In this document: in pieces, positions 10,184-22,675 of the stretch
Numbering within the stretch: position 1 is the stretch's first letter
Layout of the letters: every line of letters begins with the position of its first letter
Origin: Hydractinia symbiolongicarpus
Taxonomy: Eukaryota; Cnidaria; Hydrozoa; Anthoathecata; Hydractiniidae
DNA: 64,000 nucleotides
Reading direction: 5' to 3'
NCBI RefSeq assembly: GCF_029227915.1
Contig: NC_079885.1
Span: forward strand, 1,426,001 to 1,490,000
Made by a program: the position numbers and the translations under genes
Notes under the pieces: generated by a model
The model's input: the letters and a program-made list of their open reading frames with translations, nothing else
Databases searched by the model: none
What the model was told of the DNA's origin: nothing

Positions 10184-12282
10184 CAAAAACCTGCGATTTC
10201 CCGTAAATACTGGACTCGGCCCGTATAGTCAAAAGTATACAAAGAAAGTACCCAGGGAGTAAACTCATTTCCCAAACGATTTTTTAAATTATTATTTCAC
10301 CACTAAAACGCATAAGACTTGTAGTTTTTAAAAATGTTTTCATTTTTGATGAGACGCTGAATAAAAGAAGTTTAATCGCCGGCAAACGAAAACCCGCGAT
10401 TTCCCGTAAATCCCGGGCTTGGCCCGTATAGTCAAAAGTATAACAAGAAAGTACCCAGGGAGTAAACTCATTTCCCGAACGATTTTTTATATTATTTTTT
10501 TACCACTAAACGCATGAGACTTGTAGTTTTCAAAAATATTTTCATATTTGATGGGACGCTGAATAAAAGAAGTTTAATCGCCGGCAAACGAAAATCCGCG
10601 ATTTCCCGTAAATCCCGGACTCGGCCCGTATAGTCAAAAGTATACAAAGAAAGTACCCAGGGAGTAAACTCATTTCCGGAACGATTTTTTAAATTTATTT
10701 TTTCACCACTAAAACGCATGAGACTTGTAGTTTTTAAAAATGTTTTCATTTTTGATGAGACGCTGAATAAAAGAAGTTTAATCGCCGGGAAACGAAAACC
10801 CGCGACTTCCCGTAAATCCCGGACTCGGCCCGTATAGTCAAAAGTATACAAAGAAAGTACCCAGGGAGTAAACTCCTTTCCCGAACGATTTTTTAAATTA
10901 TATTTTCACCACTAAAACGCATGAGACTTGTAGTTTTCAAAAATGTTTTCATTTTTGATGAGACGCTGAATAAAAAATGTTTAATCGCCGGCAAACGAAA
11001 ACCCGCCATTTCCCGTAAACCCTGGACTCGGCCCGTATAATCAAAAGTATACAAAGAATGTACCCAGGGAGTAAACTCATTTCCCGAAGGATTTTTTAAA
11101 TTATTTTTTCACCACTAAAACGCATGACACTTGTAGTTTTTAAAAATGTTTTCATTTTTGATGAGACGGTGAATAAAAGAAGTTTAATCGCCCGCAAACG
11201 AAAACCTGCAATTTCCCGTAAATCCTGGACTCGGCCCGTATAGTCAAAAGTATACAAAGAAAGTACCCAGGGAGTAAACTCATTTCCCAAACGATTTTTT
11301 AAATTATTATTTCACCACTAAAGCGCATGAGACTTGTAGTTTTCAAGAATGTTTTCATTTTTGATGAGACGCTGAATAAAAGCAGTTTAATCGCCGGCAA
11401 ACGAAAACCTGCGATTTCCCGTAAATCCCGGACTCGGCCCGAATAGTCAAAAGTATACAAAGAAAGTACCCAGGGAGTAAACTCATTTCCAGAACGATTT
11501 TTTAAATTATTTTTTCACCACTAAAACGCATAAGACTTGTAGTTTTTAAAAATGTTTTCATTTTTGATGAAACGCTGAATAAAAGAAAACCCGCAATTTC
11601 CCGTAAATCCCGGCTTGGCCCGTATAGTCAAAAGTATACAAAGAAAGTACCCAGGAAGTAAACTCATTTCCCAAACGATTTTTTAAATTACTTTTTCACC
11701 ACTAAAACGCATGAGACTTGTAGTTTTTAAAAATGTTTTCATTTTCGATGAGACGCTGAATAAAAGAAGTTTAATCGCCGGCAAACGAAAACCTGCGATT
11801 TCCTGTAAATCCTGGACTCGGCCCGTATAGTCAAAAGTATACAAAGAAAGTACCAAGGGAGTAAACTCATTTCCCGAACGATTTTTTAAATAATTTTTTC
11901 ACCACTAAAACGCATAAGACTTGTAGTTTTTAAAAATGTTTTCATTTTTGATGAGACGCTGAATAAAAGAAGTTTAATCGCCGGCAAACGAAAACCCGCG
12001 ATTTCCCGTAAATCCCGGGCTTGGCCCGTATAGTCAAAAGTATAAAAAAAAAGTACCTAGGGAGTAAACTCATTTCCCGAACGATTTTTTATATTATTTT
12101 GTTACCACTAAACGCATGAGACTTGTAGTTTTCAAAAATATTTTCATATTTGATGGGACGCTGAATAAAAGAAGTTTAATCGCCGGCAAACGAAAATCCG
12201 CGATTTTCCGTAAATCCCGGACTCGGCCCGTATAGTCAAAAGTATACAAAGAAAGTACCCAGGGAGTAAACTCATTTCCCAA
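9668..12282 (+). repeat. 2615-bp tandem duplication, copy 1
   Basis: Copy 1 is followed immediately by copy 2 at 12283. The offset stays at 2615 throughout: for example the 21-bp deletion junction at 11587 faces 14201 minus one, and the gtacctaggg marker near 12054 faces 14669. I noticed one substitution, cccgcaaacg at 11191-11200 against ccggcaaacg in copy 2. The unit is 13 monomers including one 181-bp monomer. Such high identity suggests a very recent event. Confidence 0.92.
11494..11674 (+). repeat. 181-bp monomer variant with a 21-bp internal deletion (example of a widespread allele)
   Basis: Here ataaaagaag...aaacgaaaaccc is reduced to ataaaagaaaaccc, removing 21 bp with a short repeated gaa at the junction; one further G is missing at cccggcttgg. 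The identical junction recurs near 11587, 14201, 15600, 23080, 24479, 26690, 28900, 31925, 35150, 36147, 37140, 37930, 38720, 39915, 40910, 43930, 47152, 51187, 52180, 53173, 53963, 54753, 55940, 56942, 59963 and 62783, and is absent from the first 11 kb. In most copies the next monomer starts with the ttactttttcacc variant, so the deletion travels as part of a multimer. Two sublineages are visible: gatgaaacgc with gcaattt, and gatgagacgc with gcgattt or gtgattt. A shared junction implies one deletion event spread by amplification. Confidence 0.92.
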
Positions 12283-14897
12283 ACGATTTTTTAAATTATA
12301 TTTTCACCACTAAAACGCATGAGACTTGTAGTTTTCAAAAATGTTTTCATTTTTGATGAGACGCTAAATGAAAGAAGTTTAATCGCCGCAAACGAAAACC
12401 TGCGATTTCCCGTAAATCCCGGACTCAGCCCGTATAGTCAAAAGTATAATAAGAAAGTACCCAGGGTGTAAACTCATTTCCCGAACGATTTTTTAAATTA
12501 TTATTTCACCACTAAAGCCCATGAGACTTGTAGTTTTTAAAAATGTTTTCATTTTTGATGAGACGCTGAATAAAAGAAGTTTAATCGCCGGCAAACGAAA
12601 ACCCGCCATTTCCCGTAAACCCCGGACTCGGCCCGTATAATCAAAAGTATACAAAGAAAGTACCCATGGAGTAAACTCATTTCCCGAACGATTTTTTAAA
12701 TTATTTTTTCAGCACTAAAACGCATGAGACTTGTAGTTTTTAAAAATGTTTTCATTTTCGATGAGACGGTGAATAAAAGAAGTTTAATCGCCGGCAAACA
12801 AAAACCTGCGATTTCCCGTAAATACTGGACTCGGCCCGTATAGTCAAAAGTATACAAAGAAAGTACCCAGGGAGTAAACTCATTTCCCAAACGATTTTTT
12901 AAATTATTATTTCACCACTAAAACGCATAAGACTTGTAGTTTTTAAAAATGTTTTCATTTTTGATGAGACGCTGAATAAAAGAAGTTTAATCGCCGGCAA
13001 ACGAAAACCCGCGATTTCCCGTAAATCCCGGGCTTGGCCCGTATAGTCAAAAGTATAACAAGAAAGTACCCAGGGAGTAAACTCATTTCCCGAACGATTT
13101 TTTATATTATTTTTTTACCACTAAACGCATGAGACTTGTAGTTTTCAAAAATATTTTCATATTTGATGGGACGCTGAATAAAAGAAGTTTAATCGCCGGC
13201 AAACGAAAATCCGCGATTTCCCGTAAATCCCGGACTCGGCCCGTATAGTCAAAAGTATACAAAGAAAGTACCCAGGGAGTAAACTCATTTCCGGAACGAT
13301 TTTTTAAATTTATTTTTTCACCACTAAAACGCATGAGACTTGTAGTTTTTAAAAATGTTTTCATTTTTGATGAGACGCTGAATAAAAGAAGTTTAATCGC
13401 CGGGAAACGAAAACCCGCGACTTCCCGTAAATCCCGGACTCGGCCCGTATAGTCAAAAGTATACAAAGAAAGTACCCAGGGAGTAAACTCCTTTCCCGAA
13501 CGATTTTTTAAATTATATTTTCACCACTAAAACGCATGAGACTTGTAGTTTTCAAAAATGTTTTCATTTTTGATGAGACGCTGAATAAAAAATGTTTAAT
13601 CGCCGGCAAACGAAAACCCGCCATTTCCCGTAAACCCTGGACTCGGCCCGTATAATCAAAAGTATACAAAGAATGTACCCAGGGAGTAAACTCATTTCCC
13701 GAAGGATTTTTTAAATTATTTTTTCACCACTAAAACGCATGACACTTGTAGTTTTTAAAAATGTTTTCATTTTTGATGAGACGGTGAATAAAAGAAGTTT
13801 AATCGCCGGCAAACGAAAACCTGCAATTTCCCGTAAATCCTGGACTCGGCCCGTATAGTCAAAAGTATACAAAGAAAGTACCCAGGGAGTAAACTCATTT
13901 CCCAAACGATTTTTTAAATTATTATTTCACCACTAAAGCGCATGAGACTTGTAGTTTTCAAGAATGTTTTCATTTTTGATGAGACGCTGAATAAAAGCAG
14001 TTTAATCGCCGGCAAACGAAAACCTGCGATTTCCCGTAAATCCCGGACTCGGCCCGAATAGTCAAAAGTATACAAAGAAAGTACCCAGGGAGTAAACTCA
14101 TTTCCAGAACGATTTTTTAAATTATTTTTTCACCACTAAAACGCATAAGACTTGTAGTTTTTAAAAATGTTTTCATTTTTGATGAAACGCTGAATAAAAG
14201 AAAACCCGCAATTTCCCGTAAATCCCGGCTTGGCCCGTATAGTCAAAAGTATACAAAGAAAGTACCCAGGAAGTAAACTCATTTCCCAAACGATTTTTTA
14301 AATTACTTTTTCACCACTAAAACGCATGAGACTTGTAGTTTTTAAAAATGTTTTCATTTTCGATGAGACGCTGAATAAAAGAAGTTTAATCGCCGGCAAA
14401 CGAAAACCTGCGATTTCCTGTAAATCCTGGACTCGGCCCGTATAGTCAAAAGTATACAAAGAAAGTACCAAGGGAGTAAACTCATTTCCCGAACGATTTT
14501 TTAAATAATTTTTTCACCACTAAAACGCATAAGACTTGTAGTTTTTAAAAATGTTTTCATTTTTGATGAGACGCTGAATAAAAGAAGTTTAATCGCCGGC
14601 AAACGAAAACCCGCGATTTCCCGTAAATCCCGGGCTTGGCCCGTATAGTCAAAAGTATAAAAAAAAAGTACCTAGGGAGTAAACTCATTTCCCGAACGAT
14701 TTTTTATATTATTTTGTTACCACTAAACGCATGAGACTTGTAGTTTTCAAAAATATTTTCATATTTGATGGGACGCTGAATAAAAGAAGTTTAATCGCCG
14801 GCAAACGAAAATCCGCGATTTTCCGTAAATCCCGGACTCGGCCCGTATAGTCAAAAGTATACAAAGAAAGTACCCAGGGAGTAAACTCATTTCCCAA
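12283..14897 (+). repeat. 2615-bp tandem duplication, copy 2
   Basis: It matches 9668-12282 base for base apart from one substitution that I noticed. The end is sharp: at 12283 copy 1 continues into aaattatattttc, whereas at 14898 copy 2 continues into aaatttattttttc and another subfamily. Part of this unit (about 13921-14700) occurs a third time at about 15320-16090, at an offset of 1399 bp. Confidence 0.92.
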
Positions 14898-15833
14898 ACG
14901 ATTTTTTAAATTTATTTTTTCACCACTAAAACGCATGAGACTTGTAGTTTTCAAAAATATTTTCATATTTGATGGGACGCTGAATAAAAGAAGTTTAATC
15001 GCCGGCAAACGAAAACCTGCGATTTCCTGTAAATCCCGGACTCGGCCCGTATAGTCAAAAGTATACAAAGAAAGTACCCAGGGAGTAAACTCATTTCCCG
15101 AACGATTTTTTAAATTATTTTTTCACCACTAAAACGCATAAGACTTGTAGTTTTTAAAAATGTTTTCATTTTTGATGAGACGCTGAATAAAAGAAGTTTA
15201 ATCGCCGGCAAACGAAAACCCGCGATTTCCCGTAAATCCCGGGCTTGGCCCGTATAGTCAAAAGTATAAAAAGAAAGTATCCATGGAGTAAACTCATTTC
15301 CCGAACGATTTTTTATATTATTATTTCACCACTAAAGCGCATGAGACTTGTAGTTTTCAAGAATGTTTTCATTTTTGATGAGACGCTGAATAAAAGCAGT
15401 TTAATCGCCGGCAAACGAAAACCTGCGATTTCCCGTAAATCCCGGACTCGGCCCGTATAGTCAAAAGTATACAAAGAAAGTACCCAGGGAGTAAACTCAT
15501 TTCCAGAACGATTTTTTAAATTATTTTTTCACCACTAAAACGCATAAGACTTGTAGTTTTTAAAAATGTTTTCATTTTTGATGAAACGCTGAATAAAAGA
15601 AAACCCGCAATTTCCCGTAAATCCCGGCTTGGCCCGTATAGTCAAAAGTATACAAAGAAAGTACCCAGGAAGTAAACTCATTTCCCAAACGATTTTTTAA
15701 ATTACTTTTTCACCACTAAAACGCATGAGACTTGTAGTTTTTAAAAATGTTTTTATTTTCGATGAGACGCTGAATAAAAGAAGTTTAATCGCCGGCAAAC
15801 GAAAACCTGCGATTTCCTGTAAATCCTGGACTC

Positions 15834-18800
15834 GGCCCGTATAGTCAAAAGTATACAAAGAAAGTACCAAGGGAGTAAACTCATTTCCCGAACGATTTTT
15901 TAAATAATTTTTTCACCACTAAAACGCATAAGACTTGTAGTTTTTAAAAATGTTTTCATTTTTGATGAGACGCTGAATAAAAGAAGTTTAATCGCCGGCA
16001 AACGAAAACCCGCGATTTCCCGTAAATCCCGGGCTTGGCCCGTATAATCAAAAGTATAAAAAAAAAAGTACCCAGGGAGTAAACTCATTTCCCGAACGAT
16101 TTTTTATATTATTTTGTTACCACTAAACGCATGAGAGTTGTAGTTTTTAAAAATATTTTCATATTTGATGGGACGCTGAATAAAAGAAGTTTAATCGCCG
16201 GCAAACGAAAATCCGCGATTTTCCGTAAATCCCGGACTCGGCCCGTATAGTCAAAAGTATACAAAGAAAGTACCCAGGGAGTAAACTCATTTCCCAAACG
16301 ATTTTTTAAATTTATTTTTTCACCACTAAAACGCATGAGACTTGTAGTTTTCAAAAATATTTTCATATTTGATGGGACGCTGAATAAAAGAAGTTTAATC
16401 GCCGGCAAACGCAAATCCGCGATTTTCCGTAAATCCCGGACTCGGCCCGTATAGTCAAAAGTATACAAAGAAAGTACCCAGGGAGTAAACTCATTTCCCG
16501 AACGATTTTTTAAATTATTTTTTCACCACTAAAACGCATAAGACTTGTAGTTTTTCAAAATGTTTTCATTTTTGATGAGACGCTGATTAAAAGAAGTTTA
16601 ATCGCCGGCAAACGAAAACCCGCGATTTCCCGTAAATCCCGGGCTTGGCCCGTATAGTCAAAAGTATAAAAAGAAAGTATCCAGGGAGTAAACTCATTTC
16701 CCGAACGATTTTTTATATTATTTTTTTACCACTAAACGCATGAGACTTGTAGTTTTCAAAAATATTTTCATATTTGATGGGACGCTGAATAAAAGAAGTT
16801 TAATCGCCGGCAAACGAAAATCCGCGATTTTCCGTAAATCCCGGACTCGGCCCGTATAGTCAAAAGTATATAAAGAAAGTACCCAGGGAGTAAACTCATT
16901 TCCCGAACGATTTTTTAAATTTATTTTTTCACCACTAAAACGCATGAGACTTGTAGTTTTCAAAAATGTTTTCATTTTTGATGAGACGCTTAATGAAAGA
17001 GGTTTAATCGCCGGCAAACGAAATCCTGCGTTTTCCCGTAAATCCGGGGCTTGGCCCGTATAGTCGAATGTATGCAAAGAAAGTACCCTGTGAGTAAACT
17101 CATTTCCAGAACGATTTTTTAAATTATTTTTTCACCACTAAAACGCATAAGACTTGTAGTTTTTAAAAATGTTTTCATTTTTGATGAGACTCTGAATAAA
17201 AGAAGTTTAATCGCCGGCAAACGAAAACCCGCGATTTCCCGTAAATCCCGGCTTGGCCCGTATAGTCAAAAGTATACAAAGAAAGTACCCAGGGAGTAAA
17301 CTCATTTCCCGAACGATTTTTTAAATTATTTTTCACCACTAAAACGCATAAGACTTGTAGTTTTTAAAAATGTTTTCATTTTTGATGAGACGCTGAATAA
17401 AAGAAGTTTAATCGCCGGCAAACGAAAACCCGCGATTTCCCGTAAATCCCGGGCTTGGCCCGTATAGTCAAAAGTATATAAAAAAAGTACCCAGGGAGTA
17501 AACTCATTTCCCGAACGATTTTTTATATTATTTTTTTACCACTAAACGCATGAGACTTGTAGTTTTCAAAAATATTTTCATATTTGATGGGACGCTGAAT
17601 AAAAGAAGTTTAATCGCCGGCAAACGAAAATCCGCAATTTTCCGTAAATCCCGGACTCGGTCCGTATAGTCAAAAGTATACAAAGAAAGTACCCAGGGAG
17701 TAAACTCATTTCCCAAACGATTTTTTAAATTTATTTTTTCACCACTAAAACGCATGAGACTTGTAGTTTTCAAAAATGTTTTCATTTTTGATGAGACGCT
17801 TAATGAAAGAGGTTTAATCGCCGGCAAACGAAATCCCGCGTTTTCCCGTAAATCCGGGGCTTGGCCCGTATAGTCGAATGTATACAAAGAAAGTACCCTG
17901 TGAGTAAACTCATTTCCAGAACGATTTTTTAAATTATTTTTTCACCACTAAAACGCATAAGACTTGTAGTTTTTAAAAATGTTTTCATTTTTGATGAGAC
18001 GCTGAATAAAAGAAGTTTAATCGCCGGCAAACGAAAACCCGCGATTTCCCGTAAATCCCGGGCTTGGCCCGTATAGTCAAAAGTATATAAAAAAAGTACC
18101 CAGGGAGTAAACTCATTTCCCGAACGATTTTTTATATTATTTTTTTACCACTAAACGCATGAGACTTGTAGTTTTCAAAAATATTTTCATATTTGATGGG
18201 ACGCTGAATAAAAGAAGTTTAATCGCCGGCAAACGAAAATCCGCAATTTTCCGTAAATCCCGGACTCGGCCCGTATAGTCAAAAGTATACAAAAAAGTAC
18301 CCAGGGAGTAAACTCATTTCCCAAACGATTTTTTAAATTTATTTTTTCACCACTAAAACGCATGAGACTTGTAGTTTTCAAAAATGTTTTCATTTTTGAT
18401 GAGACGCTTAATGAAAGAGGCTTAATCGCCGGCAAACGAAATCCCGCGTTGTCCCGTAAATCCGGGGCTTGGCCCGTATAGTCGAATGTATACAAAGAAA
18501 GTACCCTGTGAGTAAACTCATTTCCAGAACGATTTTTTAAATTATTTTTTCACCACTAAAACGCATAAAACTTGTAGTTTTTAAAATTGTTTTCATTTTT
18601 GATGAGACTCTGAATAAAAGAAGTTTAATCGCCGGCAAACGAAAACCCGCGATTTCCCGTAAATCCCGGCTTGGCCCGTATAGTCAAAAGTATAAAAAGA
18701 AAGTACCCAGGGAGTAAACTCATTTCCCGAACGATTTTTTATATTATTTTTTCACCACAAAACGCATGAGACTTGTAGTTTTCAAAAATATTTTCATATT

Positions 18801-20754
18801 TGATGGGACGCTGAATAAAAGAAGTTTAATCGCCGGCAAACGAAAATCCGCGATTTTCCGTAAATCCCGGACTCGGCCCGTATAGTCAAAAGTATACAAA
18901 GAAAGTACCTAGGGAGTAAATTCATTTCCCGAACGATTTTTTAAATTATATTTTCACCACTAAAACGCATGAGACTTGTAGTTTTCAAAAATGTTTTCAT
19001 TTTTGATGAGACGCTAAATGAAAGAAGTTTAATCGCCACAAACGAAAACCTGCGATTTCCCGTAAATCCCGGACTCGGCCCGTACAGTCAAAAGTATAAT
19101 AAGAAAGTACCCAGGGTGTAAACTCATTTACAGAACGATTTTTTAAATTATTATTTCACCACTAAAGCCCATGAGACTTGTAGTTTTTAAAAATGTTTTC
19201 ATTTTTGATGAGACGCTGAATAAAAGAAGTTTAATCGCCGGCAAACGAAAACCCGCCATTTCCCGTAAACCCTGGACTCGGCCCGTATAATCAAAAGTAT
19301 ACAAAGAAAGTACCCATGGAGTAAACTCATTTCCCGAACGATTTTTTAAATTATTTTTTCAGCACTAAAACGCATGAGACTTGTAGTTTTTAAAAATGTT
19401 TTCATTTTCGATGAGACGGTGAATAAAAGAAGTTTAATCGCCGGCAAACGAAAACCAGCGATTTCCCGTAAATCCTGGACTCGGCCCGTATAGTCAAAAG
19501 TATACAAAGAAAGTACCCAGGGAGTAAACTCATTTCCCGAACGATTTTTTAAATTTTTTTTTCACCACTAAAACGCATGAGACTTGTAGGTTTCAAAAAT
19601 GTTTTCATTTTTGATGAGACGCTTAATGAAAGAGGTTTAATCGCCGGAAAACGAAAACCCGCGATTTCCCGTAAATCCCGGGCTTGGCTCGTATAGTCGA
19701 ATGTATACAAAGAAAGTACCCTGTGAGTAAACTCATTTCCAGAACGATTTTTTAAATTATTTTTTCACCACTAAAACGCATAAGACTTGTAGTTTTTAAA
19801 AATGTTTTCATTTTTGATGAGACGTTGAATAAAAGAAGTTTAATCGCCGGCAAACGAAAACCCGCGATTTCCCGTAAATCCCGGCTTGGCCCGTATAGTC
19901 AAAAGAATACAAAGAAAGTATCTAAGGAATAAACTCATTTCCCGAACGATTTTTTAAATTATTTTTTCACCACTAAAACGCATGAGACTTGTAGTTTTTA
20001 AAAATGTTTTCATTTTTGCTGAGACGCTGAATAAAAGAAGTTTAATCGCCGGCAAACGAAAACCCGCGACTTCCCGTAAATCCCGGACTCGGCCCGTATA
20101 GTCAAAAGTATACAAAGAAAGTACCCAGGGAGTAAACTCATTTCCCGAACGATTTTTTAAATTATATTTTCACCACTAAAACGCATGAGACTTGTAGTTT
20201 TCAAAAATGTTTTCATTTTTGATGAGACGCTAAATGAAAGAAGTTTAATCGCCGCAAACGAAAATCTGCGATTTCCCGTAAATCCCGGACTCAGCCCGTA
20301 TAGTCAAAAGTATAATAAGAAAGTACCCAGGGTGTAAACTCATTTCCCGAACGATTTTTTAAATTATTATTTCACCACTAAAGCCCATGAGACTTGTAGT
20401 TTTTAAAAATGTTTTCATTTTTGATGAGACGCTGAATAAAAGAAGTTTAATCGCCGGCAAACGAAAACCCGCCATTTCCCGTAAACCCTGGACTCGGCCC
20501 GTATAATCAAAAGTATACAAAGAAAGTACCCATGGAGTAAACTCATTTCCCGAACGATTTTTTAAATTATTTTTTCAGCACTAAAACGCATGAGACTTGT
20601 AGTTTTTAAAAATGTTTTCATTTTCGATGAGACGGTGAATAAAAGAAGTTTAATCGCCGGCAAACGAAAACCTGCGATTTCCCGTAAATACTGGACTCGG
20701 CCCGTATAGTCAAAAGTATACAAAGAAAGTACCCAGGGAGTAAACTCATTTGCC
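15834..20754 (+). repeat. Giant left repeat unit, partial copy 2
   Basis: It follows copy 1 directly and reproduces 1503-5815 with the same order of subfamilies. One extra three-monomer block at about 17959-18540 duplicates 17350-17930. Past 20754 the match ends in a cluster of short local duplications (20562-20756, 20765-20959 and 21171-21365 are near copies). Confidence 0.82.
17350..18540 (+). repeat. 609-bp (three-monomer) tandem duplication
   Basis: The segment 17350-17958 repeats from 17959 at offset 609, including the rare tatataaaaaaagtacc variant and the following 'atatt' plus 'ctgtgag' pair. This block explains the step from offset 14,331 to 14,939 in the giant left duplication. It happened after that duplication, or was lost from unit 1. 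Confidence 0.83.
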
Positions 20755-22675
20755 AAACGATTTTTTAAATTATTATTTCACCACTAAAACGCATAAGACT
20801 TGTAGTTTTTAAAAATGTTTTCATTTTTGATGAGACGCTGAATAAGAGAAGTTTAATCGCCGGCAAACGAAAACCTGCGATTTCCCGTAAATACTGGACT
20901 CGGCCCGTATAGTCAAAAGTATACAAAGAAAGTACCCAGGGAGTAAACTCATTTGCCAAACGATTTTTTAAATTATTATTTCACCACTAAAACGCATAAG
21001 ACTTGTAGTTTTTAAAAATGATTTCATTTTTGATGAGACGCTGAATAAAAGAAGTTTAATCGCCGGCAAACGAAAACCCGCCATTTCCCGTAAACCCTGG
21101 ACTCGGCCCGTATAATCAAAAGTATACAAAGAAAGTACCCATGGAGTAAACTCATTTCCCGAACGATTTTTTAAATTATTTTTTCAGCACTAAAACGCAT
21201 GAGACTTGTAGTTTTTAAAAATGTTTTCATTTTCGATGAGACGGTGAATAAAAGAAGTTTAATCGCCGGCAAACGAAAACCTGCGATTTCCCGTAAATAC
21301 TGGACTCGGCCCGTATAGTCAAAAGTATACAAAGAAAGTACCCAGGGAGTAAACTCATTTGCCAAACGATTTTTTAACTTATTATTTCACCACTAAAACG
21401 CATAAGACTTGTAGTTTTTAAAAATGTTTTCATTTTTGATGAGACGCTGAATAAAAGAAGTTTAATCGCCGGCAAACGAAAACCCGCGATTTCCCGTAAA
21501 TCCCGGGCTTGGCCCGTATAGTCAAAAGTATAACAAGAAAGTACCCAGGGAGTAAACTCATTTCCCGAACGATTTTTTATATTATTTTTTTACCACTAAA
21601 CGCATGAGACTTGTAGTTTTTAAAAATGTTTTCATTTTTGATGAGACGCTGAATAAAAGAAGTTTAATCGCCGGCAAACGAAAACCTGCGATTTCCCGTA
21701 AATCCCGGACTCGGCCCGTATAGTCAAAAGTATACAAAGAAAGTATCCAGGGAATAAACTCTTTTCCCGAACGATTTTTTAAATTATTTTTTCACCACTA
21801 AAACGCATGAGACTTGTAGTTTTTAAAAATGTTTTCATTTTTGCTGAGACGCTGAATAAAAGAAGTTTAATCGCCGGGAAACGAAAACCCGCGACTTCCC
21901 GTAAATCCCGGACTCGGCCCGTATAGTCAAAAGTATACAAAGAAAGTACCCAGGGAGTAAACTCATTTCCCGAACGATTTTTTAAATTATATTTTCACCA
22001 CTAAAACGCATGAGACTTGTAGTTTTCAAAAATGTTTTCATTTTTGATGAGACGCTGAATGAAAGAAGTTTAATCGCCGGCAAACGAAAACCTGCGATTT
22101 CCCGTAAATCCCGGACTCGGCCCGTATAGTCAAAAGTATAATAAAAAAGTACCCAGGGTGTAAACTCATTTCCGAACGATTTTTTAAATTATTATTTCAC
22201 CACTAAAGCCCATGAGACTTGTATTTTTTAAAAATGATTTCATTTTTGATGAGACGCTGAATAAAAGAAGTTTAATCGCCGGCAAACGAAAACCCGCCAT
22301 TTCCCGTAAACCCTGGACTCGGCCCGTATAATCAAAAGTATACAAAGAATGTACCCAGGGAGTAAACTCATTTCCCGAACGATTTTTTAAATTATTTTTT
22401 CACCACTAAAACGCATGACACTTGTAGTTTTCAAAATTGTTTTCATTTTTGATGAGACGCTGAATAAAAGACGTTTAATCGCCGGCAAACGAAAACCCGC
22501 CATTTCCCGTAAACCCCAGACTCGGCCCGCATAGTCAAAAGTATACAAAGAAAGTACCCATGGAGTAAACTCATTTCCCGAACGATTTTTTAAATTATTT
22601 TTTCAGCACTAAAACGCATGAGACTTGTAGTTTTTAAAAATGTTTTCATTTTTGATGAGACGGTGAATAAAAGAA

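Larger units (their letters stand above)
1503..15833 (+). repeat. Giant left repeat unit, 14,331 bp, copy 1
   Basis: The stretch from about 1503 recurs from about 15834 at a constant offset of 14,331 bp up to about 3625/17956. After a three-monomer insertion in the second copy it recurs again at offset 14,939 up to about 5815/20754. The second copy begins where the first ends, so this is a tandem duplication of roughly 14.3 kb. Divergence is clear by eye, about eight substitutions in the first 700 bp (for example catctttg/catttttg, ctgggcccg/ctcggcccg, acaattttt/acgattttt). It therefore looks older than the 16-kb duplication on the right. Unit 1 itself contains the 3850-, 608- and 2615-bp duplications, which the compared part of unit 2 lacks. 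Confidence 0.82.
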
